In this document: positions 54,553-64,000 of the stretch, one piece after another
Layout: each line of letters starts with the position of its first letter
Numbering within the stretch: the stretch's first letter is position 1
Assembly: GCF_021365465.1 (NCBI RefSeq)
Contig: NZ_CP089932.1
Coordinates: 682,001 to 746,000, forward strand
Direction: 5' to 3'
From: Erwinia tracheiphila
GTDB taxonomy: Bacteria; Pseudomonadota; Gammaproteobacteria; Enterobacterales; Enterobacteriaceae
DNA length: 64,000 bases
Translations under genes and position numbers: made by a program
Notes under the pieces: model-generated
What the model saw: the letters and a program-made list of their open reading frames with translations, nothing else
Databases searched by the model: none
What the model was told of the DNA's origin: nothing

Positions 54553-55524
54553 TCAGAATTCACGCTGAACAGCCATGTGTGCTAATGCTTCCAGTGCGTT
54601 ACGCCACGGTGACTCAGGCAATGCTCTTAGTGAAGCAATGGCTTTATCCGCTTCCTGCTCTGCGATCTTACGTGTCCATTCCAGTGAGCCCCACTGGTAC
54701 ATTGCTTCAAGCACGGGTTGTAATAAGTCACGGCCATTTCCTTGTTCAATTGCACTACGGATCATTGCTGCCTGTTCAGGGTTACCGTTGCGCATGGCAT
54801 GAAGCAGAGGAAGTGTCGGCTTTCCTTCGCTGAGGTCATCCCCAATATTTTTACCCAGTGTTTTGCCATCTGCGCTGTAGTCCAGCAAATCGTCAATTAA
54901 CTGGAATGCAGTTCCAATAAATCGTCCATAATCCTGGAGTCCTTTTTCTTGTTCTGGTGTGGCAGAAGCAAGAATGGCCGAACACTGTGCAGCAGCTTCA
55001 AACAAACGCGCGGTTTTACTGTAAATGACCTGCATGTAGATCTCTTCGCTGATGTCTGGATCGTTACAGTTGAGAAGCTGAAGCACTTCGCCTTCAGCGA
55101 GGACATTTACGGCTTCGGACATCAAAGCCAGCACCCGCAAAGATTCGAGACGGGTCATCATCTGAAATGCGCGTGTAGTGATGAAATCACCTACCAGAAC
55201 ACTGGCAGCATTGCCAAATGTTGCGTTAGCAGAGGCTTTACCACGACGCATGTCTGACTCGTCCACCACATCATCATGTAAAAGCGTGGCGGTGTGAATG
55301 AATTCGATGAAGGCTGCTACTGTAGCATGATGCTTACCAGTATAATTGAGTGCCCGAGCGGCTAAAACGGCGATCATCGGACGAATGCGTTTACCTCCGC
55401 TGCTGATAATGTAGTAACCCAGCTGATTAATGAGCGAAACCTCAGAATTCAGCTCCTGGAAAATTATCGCATTCACATCCGCCATATCCTGCGCGGTGAG
55501 TTCGTTTATTTGTTCTAAGTTCAT
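54553..55524 (-). CDS. ispB: IspB, octaprenyl diphosphate synthase
   Basis: 323 residues from the second of two adjacent ATGs (55524), as in E. coli. First aspartate-rich motif LLHDDVVDESDMRRG, second LIDDLLDYSADGKTLGKNIGDDL. Makes the C40 side chain of ubiquinone and menaquinone. Divergent from rplU-rpmA. Confidence 0.97.
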   Translation of the reverse strand: MNLEQINELTAQDMADVNAIIFQELNSEVSLINQLGYYIISSGGKRIRPMIAVLAARALNYTGKHHATVAAFIEFIHTATLLHDDVVDESDMRRGKASANATFGNAASVLVGDFITTRAFQMMTRLESLRVLALMSEAVNVLAEGEVLQLLNCNDPDISEEIYMQVIYSKTARLFEAAAQCSAILASATPEQEKGLQDYGRFIGTAFQLIDDLLDYSADGKTLGKNIGDDLSEGKPTLPLLHAMRNGNPEQAAMIRSAIEQGNGRDLLQPVLEAMYQWGSLEWTRKIAEQEADKAIASLRALPESPWRNALEALAHMAVQREF

Positions 55525-55682
55525 CATTCTGTTCAGCTATTACTCATTATGCTGCTGTGATAAGCATCTTTAGTCATGCCTGCGTCAATGACTAATGTAT
55601 AACAGATTGTACTTGAAAATCCCGGCAGAGAAACGTCTGCATACGCTTTGCTTTTTTTTCTGCAATACTCTGCAACAGGCCC

Positions 55683-55711
55683 TTGTCATTGCACGTGAAC
55701 TTGCGTAGAAT
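55683..55711 (+). promoter_or_regulatory. Sigma-70 promoter of rplU-rpmA
   Basis: TTGTCA (55683–55688), a 17-base spacer and TAGAAT (55706–55711), about 70 bases before rplU. Confidence 0.75.
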
Positions 55712-55753
55712 TCGCGACCTATTATGAATATTTATAGCGCAGCCTGAAACTAA

Positions 55754-56092
<339 letters not shown>

Positions 56093-56104
56093 GAGGAGAT
56101 CTGA

Positions 56105-56365
<261 letters not shown>

Positions 56366-56415
56366 TTTTTTCGTTTCTGCAAACGCTATTCGATAGCGAT
56401 TTTAGCAACGAATAT

Positions 56416-56445
56416 AAAGCCCCGCTATTATCGCGGGGCTTTTTA
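56416..56445 (+). terminator. Terminator after rpmA
   Basis: AAAGCCCCGC (56416–56425) pairs with GCGGGGCTTT (56433–56442), then T. Separates rplU-rpmA from obgE. Confidence 0.92.
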
Positions 56446-56609
56446 CATTCTGATTTTCATTCTGTGTCAGCATGATCATAGCGATTTTTTTGCTGTACAC
56501 TTGACACTCAGTTGCACGAAGTCTGGAGAACAGTGCTGTATGAGCACGATTTTTTGTTTCCAGACAGGCTGCTCATGTCATCAGGCTTCAAGCCTGGCCT
56601 GGCGGTTAA

Positions 56610-57827
<1,218 letters not shown>

Positions 57828-57918
57828 TGCATCAGGGGGTACAACAGTATCCCCTTTTTAAATTTCCTTTAGGGCCAATAGGCCAAATTAGTATTGATAT
57901 CCTCAGATGTGCAAACGC

Positions 57919-58166
57919 TTATTTTCCGGCCAGAATTGCCCTGAAAATATCTTCTTGTGGGCCGCTATCAACAAGGATAAGGCGATTTTTCAGAGGTGCT
58001 GTATGGGTAGGTTTAATTTGTCCTTAATCGAATTTCTTCACCGCTACTTTTAAAAATGCCGAACGATATCAGATGCTATCATCATGCGGTCCAAATCAAT
58101 GGCTGTGATTACGTCTGACGTATCATCAGTAAGTGGTACATGAGACTCAACGAAAAATGTGATCAA
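57919..58166 (-). pseudogene. Unidentified coding relic between obgE and basS
   Basis: Read leftward from a TTG at 58166 that overlaps the basS-remnant stop: FFVESHVPLTDDTSDVITAI and DLDRMMIASDIVRHF, then a one-base slip in a T5 run, LKVAVKKFD, a TAA at 58024–58026, then GQIKPTHTAPLKNRLILVDS and GPQEDIFRAILAGK to TAA at 57919. The composition looks protein-like in consecutive pieces of one strand, so I infer a decayed gene of about 80 codons or the end of a longer one. I cannot assign a family. Confidence 0.45.
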
Positions 58167-58841
58167 TTAAGTTTGGTCGGTAGCCAACAGGTAGCATGCA
58201 AACCACTTCTGTCATAGCGATTATTCAAACGCAGCTCGCCTTGGTGAATATAATGCTTGACCCGCTCGAGAAAGCATCAACAGCTGCTCAATAACTAACA
58301 TGAGTTGATCAATACGCTGCACCATAACGGGTCCTTGTGAGAAGCCTTGTTGCTCAAGCAATTCAAGATGCAGTCGTAACCCGGCAAGTGGCGTGCGCAG
58401 CTCGTGAGCTGCATCGGCATTGAAGAGCCTTTCCTGTTGCAGGGTATTGCCAAGCCTGCTTAAAAGCTGATTCATTGCACCTGTCACTGCGGCGATTTCT
58501 GTCATGTCAGAAAAGTGTGGGAGTGGGGTTAAATTATCAGCGAAGCGCTCTGACAGGCTCTTTTGTAGTGATTGTAACGGGCGAATAATCCAGCTTATTG
58601 CCCAGTAAGAAAGTAATAAAGTGAAGAAAATCATCACCATTGAGGGCAACAGTAGTGAAGCAATTGCCTCATGTATTTCTCTCTCAACGCGTTCGTTATG
58701 CGTGTGAACTGAAAGCGTTTCATTGACGAGAAAGCCAATTTGCTCGCGGCTTTCATGCCACAACCATACTGTGCTAATCAACTGGCAGGTGATCAGTATC
58801 AGTGCCAGCATAATTAATAAACGCTGACGCATACTGTTCAC
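58163..58841 (-). pseudogene. basS: basS (pmrB)-like sensor kinase with internal deletion
   Basis: The GTG at 58841 overlaps the basR stop; an ATG three codons on is also possible. Two membrane segments (about 7–27 and 60–85), HAMP, and a HisKA domain with its His in DAAHELRTPLAG are intact up to RAGQALYSP. Immediately afterwards, in another frame, comes the usual kinase C-terminus IHQGELRLNNRYDRSGLHAT with a stop at 58163. About 110–130 codons carrying the ATP-binding N, G1 and G2 boxes are gone. The 206-residue product of the first frame can dimerise but cannot autophosphorylate. Confidence 0.9.
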
Positions 58842-59500
58842 GATCTTTCTTCCAGACGATATCCAACGCCACGTACGGTTTTAATGCGATCTTTGCCAAG
58901 CTTACGACGCAAATTATGTATATGCACTTCTAAGGTATTCGAGCCAGTATCATCCTGCCAGCTATAAAGGTCGTGCTGCAGCGTTTCCCGATGAACAGTC
59001 TGACTGATTCTCATTAAAAGACGGGTAAGCAAAGCAAATTCTTTGGGGGTAATTTCTATGGGCTGACTGTCGAGATAAACCTGTCTGGATGAGAGATTTA
59101 ATGAAATATCACCGTGCTGAAGTAAATTATCGCTGCGCCCCTGATAACGGCGGATTAAGGCCCGCACACGGGCTTTCAGTTCGACAAAGGCAAAAGGTTT
59201 TATCAGATAATCGTCGGCACCGGCATCCAGCCCTTCGACCCGGTCTTCCAAAGTATCACGCGCGGTGAGAATCAATACTGGTAAATCAATATGTTCCCTA
59301 CGCCATTGACGTAACAGGTCGTTTCCATCTCGATCTGGTAAGCCGAGGTCGAGCACGATCAGGCTGTATTGACCGCTATTTAACAAGATGCATGCTTCTA
59401 CACCTTGCGTTGCGGAGTCCACTGCATAACCTTCGCTGGTGAGCGCCTGAACAAGACCGCTTAATAACAGATCATCATCTTCCACAATTAATAATTTCAT
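58838..59500 (-). CDS. basR: BasR (PmrA)-like response regulator
   Basis: 220 residues from the ATG at 59500, five bases after the dacB stop; a TTG three codons earlier is an alternative. Receiver domain with phosphorylated Asp51 in LIVLDLGLPD, acidic EDDD pocket and Lys in LIKPFAF; OmpR-type winged helix at the C-terminus (TPKEFALLTRLL, NTLEVHIHNLRRKLG). The BasRS/PmrAB family controls lipid A modification in response to iron, acid and cationic peptides. Its partner kinase here is broken, so phosphorylation would need acetyl phosphate or another kinase. Confidence 0.9.
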   Translation of the reverse strand: MKLLIVEDDDLLLSGLVQALTSEGYAVDSATQGVEACILLNSGQYSLIVLDLGLPDRDGNDLLRQWRREHIDLPVLILTARDTLEDRVEGLDAGADDYLIKPFAFVELKARVRALIRRYQGRSDNLLQHGDISLNLSSRQVYLDSQPIEITPKEFALLTRLLMRISQTVHRETLQHDLYSWQDDTGSNTLEVHIHNLRRKLGKDRIKTVRGVGYRLEERS

Positions 59501-59505
59501 CGTCG

Positions 59506-60939
59506 TCAATTGTTTTGGTAAACATCCTTGTAAAGTCGACTTTCAAACCGAACCAGTGGTATTCGGCGCTGTTTTTGATCCTGTGGAGGAACGGCATAAC
59601 CTGAAAGATATTGCACAAAAGCGACGCGTTGACCGCTTGCCGTTGTCATAAAACCCGCAAGGTTATAAACACCTTGTAGTGAGCCCGTCTTCGCTGACAC
59701 TTTACCATCGACGCCAGCCTCATGCAGACCGCCACGATAACGTAATGTGCCATCGTAACCAGCCAAAGGGAGCATAGAAATAAAGTTTAATTGCCGATCG
59801 TTTTTTGCAATGAACTGCAGCACCTGCATCATGGTGGCAGGAGAGATTAAATCGTGTCGGGACAGGCCAGAACCATCCACCTGAATACTGTTACCGAGAT
59901 CAACATTGGCTTTTTGACGGAGGATTTGACGTACCGCATCTGAACCCGCGCGCCAGGTTCCAGGGACGCCAAAATGTTCATGGCCGATGGTACGAAAAAC
60001 TGTATCGGCAATCATATTATCGGACTTCTTAAGCATAATTTTCAGCAAATCATGCAGTGGAGTTGATTGCGTTTCGGCCAGTACGTTGGCAGGAGATGTG
60101 GTCTGTGTCTGATGCAAGAGGTGGCCTGAATAGTCGATTCCTGCATCCTGTAATTCAGCTTTAAGCAAAGCACCAGCATAGCTGGCTCCATCCTGGATAG
60201 CGAAGGCCAGTGGCAGTGGCTCAGAACGTTGAGTCATACAGCCTGTAAGAGTAAAACGGTTCAGTTCACCGGGCATAACGTCCAGTTCGCAGTAGGGGGC
60301 CTCGGCCGATCCACGTGCAAGTGTACGCACCTCACTAAACATGTTGACAGGATAGTAAGGGGCAACTTTTATGAAAGCTTTATCCCCTGGGTTTGCAGCG
60401 CTGTAAAGCGATACAGAAAAACAGTTGCGGTCTACGATAGCGGCACCGGGAGGAGCGCTAAAGCATTGTGTCAGGTCGTTCCATGGCCAGCCGGGCGCTT
60501 TATCGTGGCTTGCAAAAACAGAGGTGTTGATGACCAAATTTCCCCGGATATGCTCGATCCCCTGCTTTTTCAGCGTGGCAACCATGTTGCGTAAATCCTG
60601 TCGTATTAATGTAGGATCACCACCAAAACGCGCCACAAGATCGCCTTTCAGCGTTCCGTCGCTTATTTTTCCATTGCTCTCAAACTGGGTATGAAAGCGA
60701 TAATCAGGCCCTAATTGCAGCAGGGCGGCCAGCGCGGTTATCACTTTCATGGTGCTGGCAGGGATCGCCATCTGCTTGCTGTGATAATCTATTGCGGGAG
60801 TGTTTGCACCGATTTTTTGTACTATTAATGTCAGGTTTGCACCATCTGGAAGAAATTGGGTGTAGTCTTCAATTTGTGCTGCATGAGCATTTAGCATAAA
60901 TGTGCAGGTCAGGCCGGTTATAAATGGTGAAAATCGCAT
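59506..60939 (-). CDS. dacB: DacB (PBP4), D-Ala-D-Ala carboxypeptidase/endopeptidase
   Basis: 477 residues from the ATG at 60939, the E. coli length; the frame extends 36 codons upstream without resemblance. Signal peptide ending AHA (about residue 20). Penicillin-binding motifs SxxK as ASTMK (about 62), SxN as KKSDNM, KTG as SAKTGS. Acts on cross-bridges in the periplasm. Divergent from greA; basR follows directly in the same direction. Confidence 0.97.
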   Translation of the reverse strand: MRFSPFITGLTCTFMLNAHAAQIEDYTQFLPDGANLTLIVQKIGANTPAIDYHSKQMAIPASTMKVITALAALLQLGPDYRFHTQFESNGKISDGTLKGDLVARFGGDPTLIRQDLRNMVATLKKQGIEHIRGNLVINTSVFASHDKAPGWPWNDLTQCFSAPPGAAIVDRNCFSVSLYSAANPGDKAFIKVAPYYPVNMFSEVRTLARGSAEAPYCELDVMPGELNRFTLTGCMTQRSEPLPLAFAIQDGASYAGALLKAELQDAGIDYSGHLLHQTQTTSPANVLAETQSTPLHDLLKIMLKKSDNMIADTVFRTIGHEHFGVPGTWRAGSDAVRQILRQKANVDLGNSIQVDGSGLSRHDLISPATMMQVLQFIAKNDRQLNFISMLPLAGYDGTLRYRGGLHEAGVDGKVSAKTGSLQGVYNLAGFMTTASGQRVAFVQYLSGYAVPPQDQKQRRIPLVRFESRLYKDVYQNN

Positions 60940-61114
60940 AATATCGCGTTTACTGGCAGGTGATGTCGCCATACTACGGTGCTTCAAGGTGCAAAGTAAA
61001 CGATGATCCACCATGAACTCTGCGGTAAAATACGTATCAAAATGCAAAATCTCCAGGCCCTGAGTTATATCTTGGGGTCGTAACTTTTTTGCTTGTAATT
61101 ATGAGTTAAGCGCC

Positions 61115-61132
61115 GCAGAACGCGTTTTCTGC
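61115..61132 (+). promoter_or_regulatory. Hairpin in the greA leader
   Basis: GCAGAA (61115–61120) pairs with TTCTGC (61127–61132), about 57 bases before greA. E. coli greA has an attenuated leader giving the GraL RNA; this stem could be its counterpart, but no T-run follows it. Confidence 0.3.
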
Positions 61133-61188
61133 ATTAACCTGTCAGGATGGCGAAATTTTGCACAGGATTGAGTTTACGAGGTATTGAG

Positions 61189-61665
61189 ATGAATCAGATT
61201 CCGATGACGTTAAGGGGCGCGGAGAAACTGCGCGAAGAGCTGGAAGAGCTGAAGACCATTAAACGCCCCAGAATTATTGCCTCAATCGCTGAAGCACGTG
61301 AGCATGGCGATTTAAAAGAGAATGCTGAGTACCATGCCGCGCGTGAAGAACAGGGATTTTGTGAAGGCCGAATTCAAGAAATCGAGGCCAAGCTGTCTAA
61401 CGCACAAGTAATCGATGTCACTAAGATGAATGCGAATGGGCGTATCATCTTTGGTTCAACCGCCACCGTATTAAATTTGGATTCTGAAGAAGAGTCGACC
61501 TATCGCATTGTTGGAGATGATGAAGCTGACTTTAAGCAAAATCTGATCTCGGTAAACTCTCCGATGGCACGTGGTCTGATTGGAAAAGAAGTAGATGATA
61601 TTACGGTTATAAAAACGCCAGGTGGGGATGTTGAGTATGAAATTCTCAACGTTGAATATCTCTGA
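61189..61665 (+). CDS. greA: GreA, transcript cleavage factor
   Basis: 158 residues from the ATG at 61189 (ACGAGG upstream); an earlier in-frame ATG at 61147 is not supported. N-terminal coiled coil with the tip acidic residues in [18 protein letters not shown]-terminal FKBP-like domain ([16 protein letters not shown]). Rescues backtracked RNA polymerase. Confidence 0.98.
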   Translation: MNQIPMTLRGAEKLREELEELKTIKRPRIIASIAEAREHGDLKENAEYHAAREEQGFCEGRIQEIEAKLSNAQVIDVTKMNANGRIIFGSTATVLNLDSEEESTYRIVGDDEADFKQNLISVNSPMARGLIGKEVDDITVIKTPGGDVEYEILNVEYL

Positions 61666-61697
61666 AAAGCCGGTGACAATTCAGACTGCTGAATTGT

Positions 61698-61729
61698 AAA
61701 GAAAAGGCCGCATAATCGGCCTTTTCTCA
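61698..61729. terminator. Bidirectional terminator between greA and yhbY
   Basis: AGAAAAGGCCG (61700–61710) pairs exactly with CGGCCTTTTCT (61717–61727). A and T runs on both sides suit both convergent genes. Confidence 0.9.
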
Positions 61730-61781
61730 GCAACATAGGCATGGCAGTTTCTTTGGATTAATTCCAAGTATGTTTCTGAAT

Positions 61782-62075
61782 TCAGCGAGGAAGGGAAATT
61801 TTACCTTCCTTTGTGGGACGGTATAGCACCAGTGTTTTACCGATTACCTGCACCATAGAAGCATTGGTTTCACGCACAATGGCATCAACAATCAGGATTT
61901 TAGTTTCGCGGTCTTCAGTGGCGATTTTAACTTTAATCAGCTCGTGGTGTTCCAGTGCCTGTTCGATTTCGGCCAGCACTCCTTCGGTCAAACCGTTGTT
62001 GCCCAGCATTACGACAGGTTTCAGCGGATGGGCTAATCCTTTCAGGTGCCGTTTTTGTTTGGTACTCAGATTCAT
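61782..62075 (-). CDS. yhbY: YhbY, CRM-domain ribosome assembly protein
   Basis: 97 residues from the ATG at 62075; the open frame upstream crosses the divergent rlmE start and is not used. CRM RNA-binding fold with LVMLGNNGLTEGVLAEIEQAL-type sequence (here VVMLGNNGLTEGV) and GKTLVLYRP. Associates with pre-50S particles. Confidence 0.95.
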   Translation of the reverse strand: MNLSTKQKRHLKGLAHPLKPVVMLGNNGLTEGVLAEIEQALEHHELIKVKIATEDRETKILIVDAIVRETNASMVQVIGKTLVLYRPTKEGKISLPR

Positions 62076-62201
62076 CGTATTTTTACTTACATTGGGGTTG
62101 AAAACGGGACATTCTACCGCCATCTCGGGTGTATAGCCAAATCGGCGTGGTGATTTGCGTGGTTTATTTATCGCATACGTTGAATCATAGTTGGAAATTG
62201 T

Positions 62202-62831
62202 ATGACGGGTAAAAAGCGTTCTGCCAGTTCCAGCCGCTGGCTGCAGGAGCACTTTAGCGATAAATATGTGCTTGAGGCACAGAAAAAAGGGCTACGCTCT
62301 CGTGCCTGGTTTAAACTGGATGAAATACAGCAAAGTGACAAGCTGTTTAAGCATGGGATGACGGTAGTTGATCTTGGGGCTGCTCCCGGAGGCTGGTCGC
62401 AATATGTAGTTACGCAGATTGGTAATAAAGGTCGCGTGATTGCTTGTGATATTCTGCCGATGGATCCCATCGTTGGTGTCGATTTTCTTCAAGGTGATTT
62501 TCGTGATGAAATTGTGTTAAAAGCTCTGATGTATCGCGTTGGATACGATAAAATACAGGTTGTAATGTCAGACATGGCACCTAACATGACCGGAACGCCT
62601 GAAGTTGATATCCCAAGATCGATGTATTTGGTTGAGCTTGCGCTGGACATGTGTCGGGATGTACTGGCACCTGGCGGTAGTTTTTTAGTGAAAGTGTTTC
62701 AGGGAGATGGCTTTGAAGATTACCTCCGGGAAATTCGCTCCCTGTTTACGAAAGTGAAAATTCGTAAACCGGATTCTTCGCGCTCTCGTTCGCGTGAAGT
62801 GTACATTGTAGCGACAGGGCGCAAACTATAG
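62202..62831 (+). CDS. rlmE: RlmE (RrmJ/FtsJ), 23S rRNA Um2552 methyltransferase
   Basis: 209 residues. SAM-binding [19 protein letters not shown] catalytic set including SDMAPNMTG and [10 protein letters not shown]. 2'-O-methylates U2552 in the A loop, needed for late 50S assembly. Upstream of ftsH, 55 bases. Confidence 0.98.
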   Translation: MTGKKRSASSSRWLQEHFSDKYVLEAQKKGLRSRAWFKLDEIQQSDKLFKHGMTVVDLGAAPGGWSQYVVTQIGNKGRVIACDILPMDPIVGVDFLQGDFRDEIVLKALMYRVGYDKIQVVMSDMAPNMTGTPEVDIPRSMYLVELALDMCRDVLAPGGSFLVKVFQGDGFEDYLREIRSLFTKVKIRKPDSSRSRSREVYIVATGRKL

Positions 62832-62886
62832 TACCCTACGCTGTCTGTTAACACAGTTGTAATATGAGGTTAATCCCTTGAGTGAC

Positions 62887-64000
62887 ATGGCGAAAAACCT
62901 GATTCTTTGGTTAGTCATCGCAGTTGTGCTGATGTCGGTCTTCCAAAGTTTCGGGCCCAGCGAGTCGAATGGACGTAAGGTTGACTACTCAACTTTCCTG
63001 TCCGAAGTGAATCAGGATCAGGTTCGTGAGGCGCGCATTAATGGGCGTGAAATCAACGTTACCAAAAAGGACAGTAATCGATACACGACCTACATTCCCG
63101 TCAACGATCCCAAGTTACTCGATAACCTGTTGACTAAAAATGTGAAAGTAGTGGGTGAACCACCTGAAGAACCAAGCCTGTTGGCGTCAATTTTCATTTC
63201 ATGGTTCCCCATGCTCTTGCTTATCGGCGTCTGGATATTCTTTATGCGCCAGATGCAGGGCGGGGGCGGTAAAGGTGCAATGTCCTTTGGAAAAAGTAAA
63301 GCGCGCATGCTTACTGAAGACCAGATTAAAACCACTTTTGCTGATGTTGCAGGCTGTGATGAAGCGAAAGAAGAAGTGGGCGAGCTGGTCGAATATCTGC
63401 GTGAGCCGAGCCGGTTCCAGAAGCTGGGTGGCAAAATTCCGAAAGGTGTGCTGATGGTCGGCCCTCCCGGTACTGGTAAGACTCTGTTGGCTAAAGCTAT
63501 AGCAGGCGAAGCGAAAGTACCCTTCTTTACTATTTCAGGTTCTGATTTTGTAGAAATGTTTGTTGGCGTTGGTGCTTCTCGTGTTCGCGATATGTTCGAA
63601 CAGGCTAAAAAAGCAGCGCCTTGCATTATCTTTATCGATGAAATTGATGCGGTTGGTCGTCAGCGTGGTGCTGGTCTCGGCGGTGGTCATGATGAACGTG
63701 AGCAGACGTTAAACCAGATGCTGGTTGAAATGGATGGATTTGAAGGCAATGAGGGTATTATTGTTATTGCCGCCACTAACCGCCCGGATGTGCTTGACCC
63801 CGCATTACTACGACCCGGTCGCTTCGACAGGCAGGTTGTTGTTGGTCTGCCAGATGTGCGTGGTCGTGAGCAAATACTGAAAGTACACATGCGCCGTGTA
63901 CCCCTGGCACCCGACATCGATGCAGCAATTATTGCGCGTGGTACTCCCGGGTTCTCAGGTGCAGACCTGGCAAATCTGGTGAACGAAGCAGCGTTATTTG
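62887..64000 (+). CDS. ftsH: FtsH, membrane AAA+ metalloprotease (3' end outside window)
   Basis: First 371 residues of about 645; runs off the window. Membrane segments at about 5–23 and 97–118 flank a periplasmic domain. AAA core with Walker [14 protein letters not shown], pore loop FVGVGASR, Walker [16 protein letters not shown], and second region of homology with arginine fingers ([22 protein letters not shown]). The HExxH zinc site lies beyond 64000. A TTG three codons upstream (MSDMAKN form) is an alternative start. Degrades LpxC, sigma-32 and misassembled membrane proteins. Confidence 0.98.
   Translation, partial: MAKNLILWLVIAVVLMSVFQSFGPSESNGRKVDYSTFLSEVNQDQVREARINGREINVTKKDSNRYTTYIPVNDPKLLDNLLTKNVKVVGEPPEEPSLLASIFISWFPMLLLIGVWIFFMRQMQGGGGKGAMSFGKSKARMLTEDQIKTTFADVAGCDEAKEEVGELVEYLREPSRFQKLGGKIPKGVLMVGPPGTGKTLLAKAIAGEAKVPFFTISGSDFVEMFVGVGASRVRDMFEQAKKAAPCIIFIDEIDAVGRQRGAGLGGGHDEREQTLNQMLVEMDGFEGNEGIIVIAATNRPDVLDPALLRPGRFDRQVVVGLPDVRGREQILKVHMRRVPLAPDIDAAIIARGTPGFSGADLANLVNEAALF

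Overview
The window is chromosomal core DNA from an enterobacterium. Gene order follows the E. coli csrD–mreBCD…ftsH segment almost gene for gene, and the protein sequences are close to E. coli but clearly diverged. Together with several lost or broken accessory genes and two IS copies, this suggests an Erwiniaceae-type organism (Erwinia or a relative) in an early phase of gene loss. The genus is an inference. No rRNA, tRNA, CRISPR array or prophage was found.

Layout. 1–6.5 kb: csrD (5' cut by the window edge), mreB-mreC-mreD, yhdE and rng, for cell shape, septum-related and RNA functions. 6.5–16.2 kb: yhdP, tldD, then the aae efflux locus, with intact aaeXAB but its LysR regulator aaeR broken by two in-frame stops. 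16.2–18.4 kb: an eroded patch with an aldehyde dehydrogenase relic split by a decayed IS481-type element, an intact barstar-like yhcO and a broken yhcN-like gene. 18.7–27.4 kb: argR, mdh, degS/degQ, zapG, zapE, rplM-rpsI, sspA-sspB. 27.6–33.5 kb: gltBD. 34.6–37.0 kb: arcB, with the ArcZ small RNA encoded antisense across its 3' end. 37.8–47.5 kb: mtgA, then leftward npr, rapZ, ptsN, hpf, rpoN, lptB, lptA, lptC, kdsC, kdsD and yrbG (the nitrogen PTS, sigma-54 and LPS-transport/Kdo genes). 47.8–52.9 kb: mlaFEDCB, ibaG, murA, sfsB. 53.2–54.5 kb: an IS256-family (IS285-like) insertion. 54.5–64 kb: ispB, rplU-rpmA, obgE, dacB-basR with a gutted basS, greA, yhbY, rlmE and the first part of ftsH.

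Themes. Most genes serve envelope construction (mre, lpt, kds, mla, murA, mtgA, dacB, degS/Q, ispB, ftsH) or translation. The unusual content is decay. Genes that sit in this order in E. coli are missing (yhcC, elbB, yhbE), two regulators are disabled (AaeR, BasS), and 0.8–1.1 kb stretches without recognisable genes have taken the place of genes or split the rpoN–npr cluster. Three frame breaks fall in A/T homopolymers (arcB end, IS256 transposase, a relic beside obgE), each one base short. They may be real, transcriptionally slippery, or sequencing errors.

I found no convincing new biological system. The most informative observations are the ArcZ/arcB overlap with its shifted reading frame, the internal deletion in basS, the aaeR double stop, and an unidentified coding relic next to obgE.
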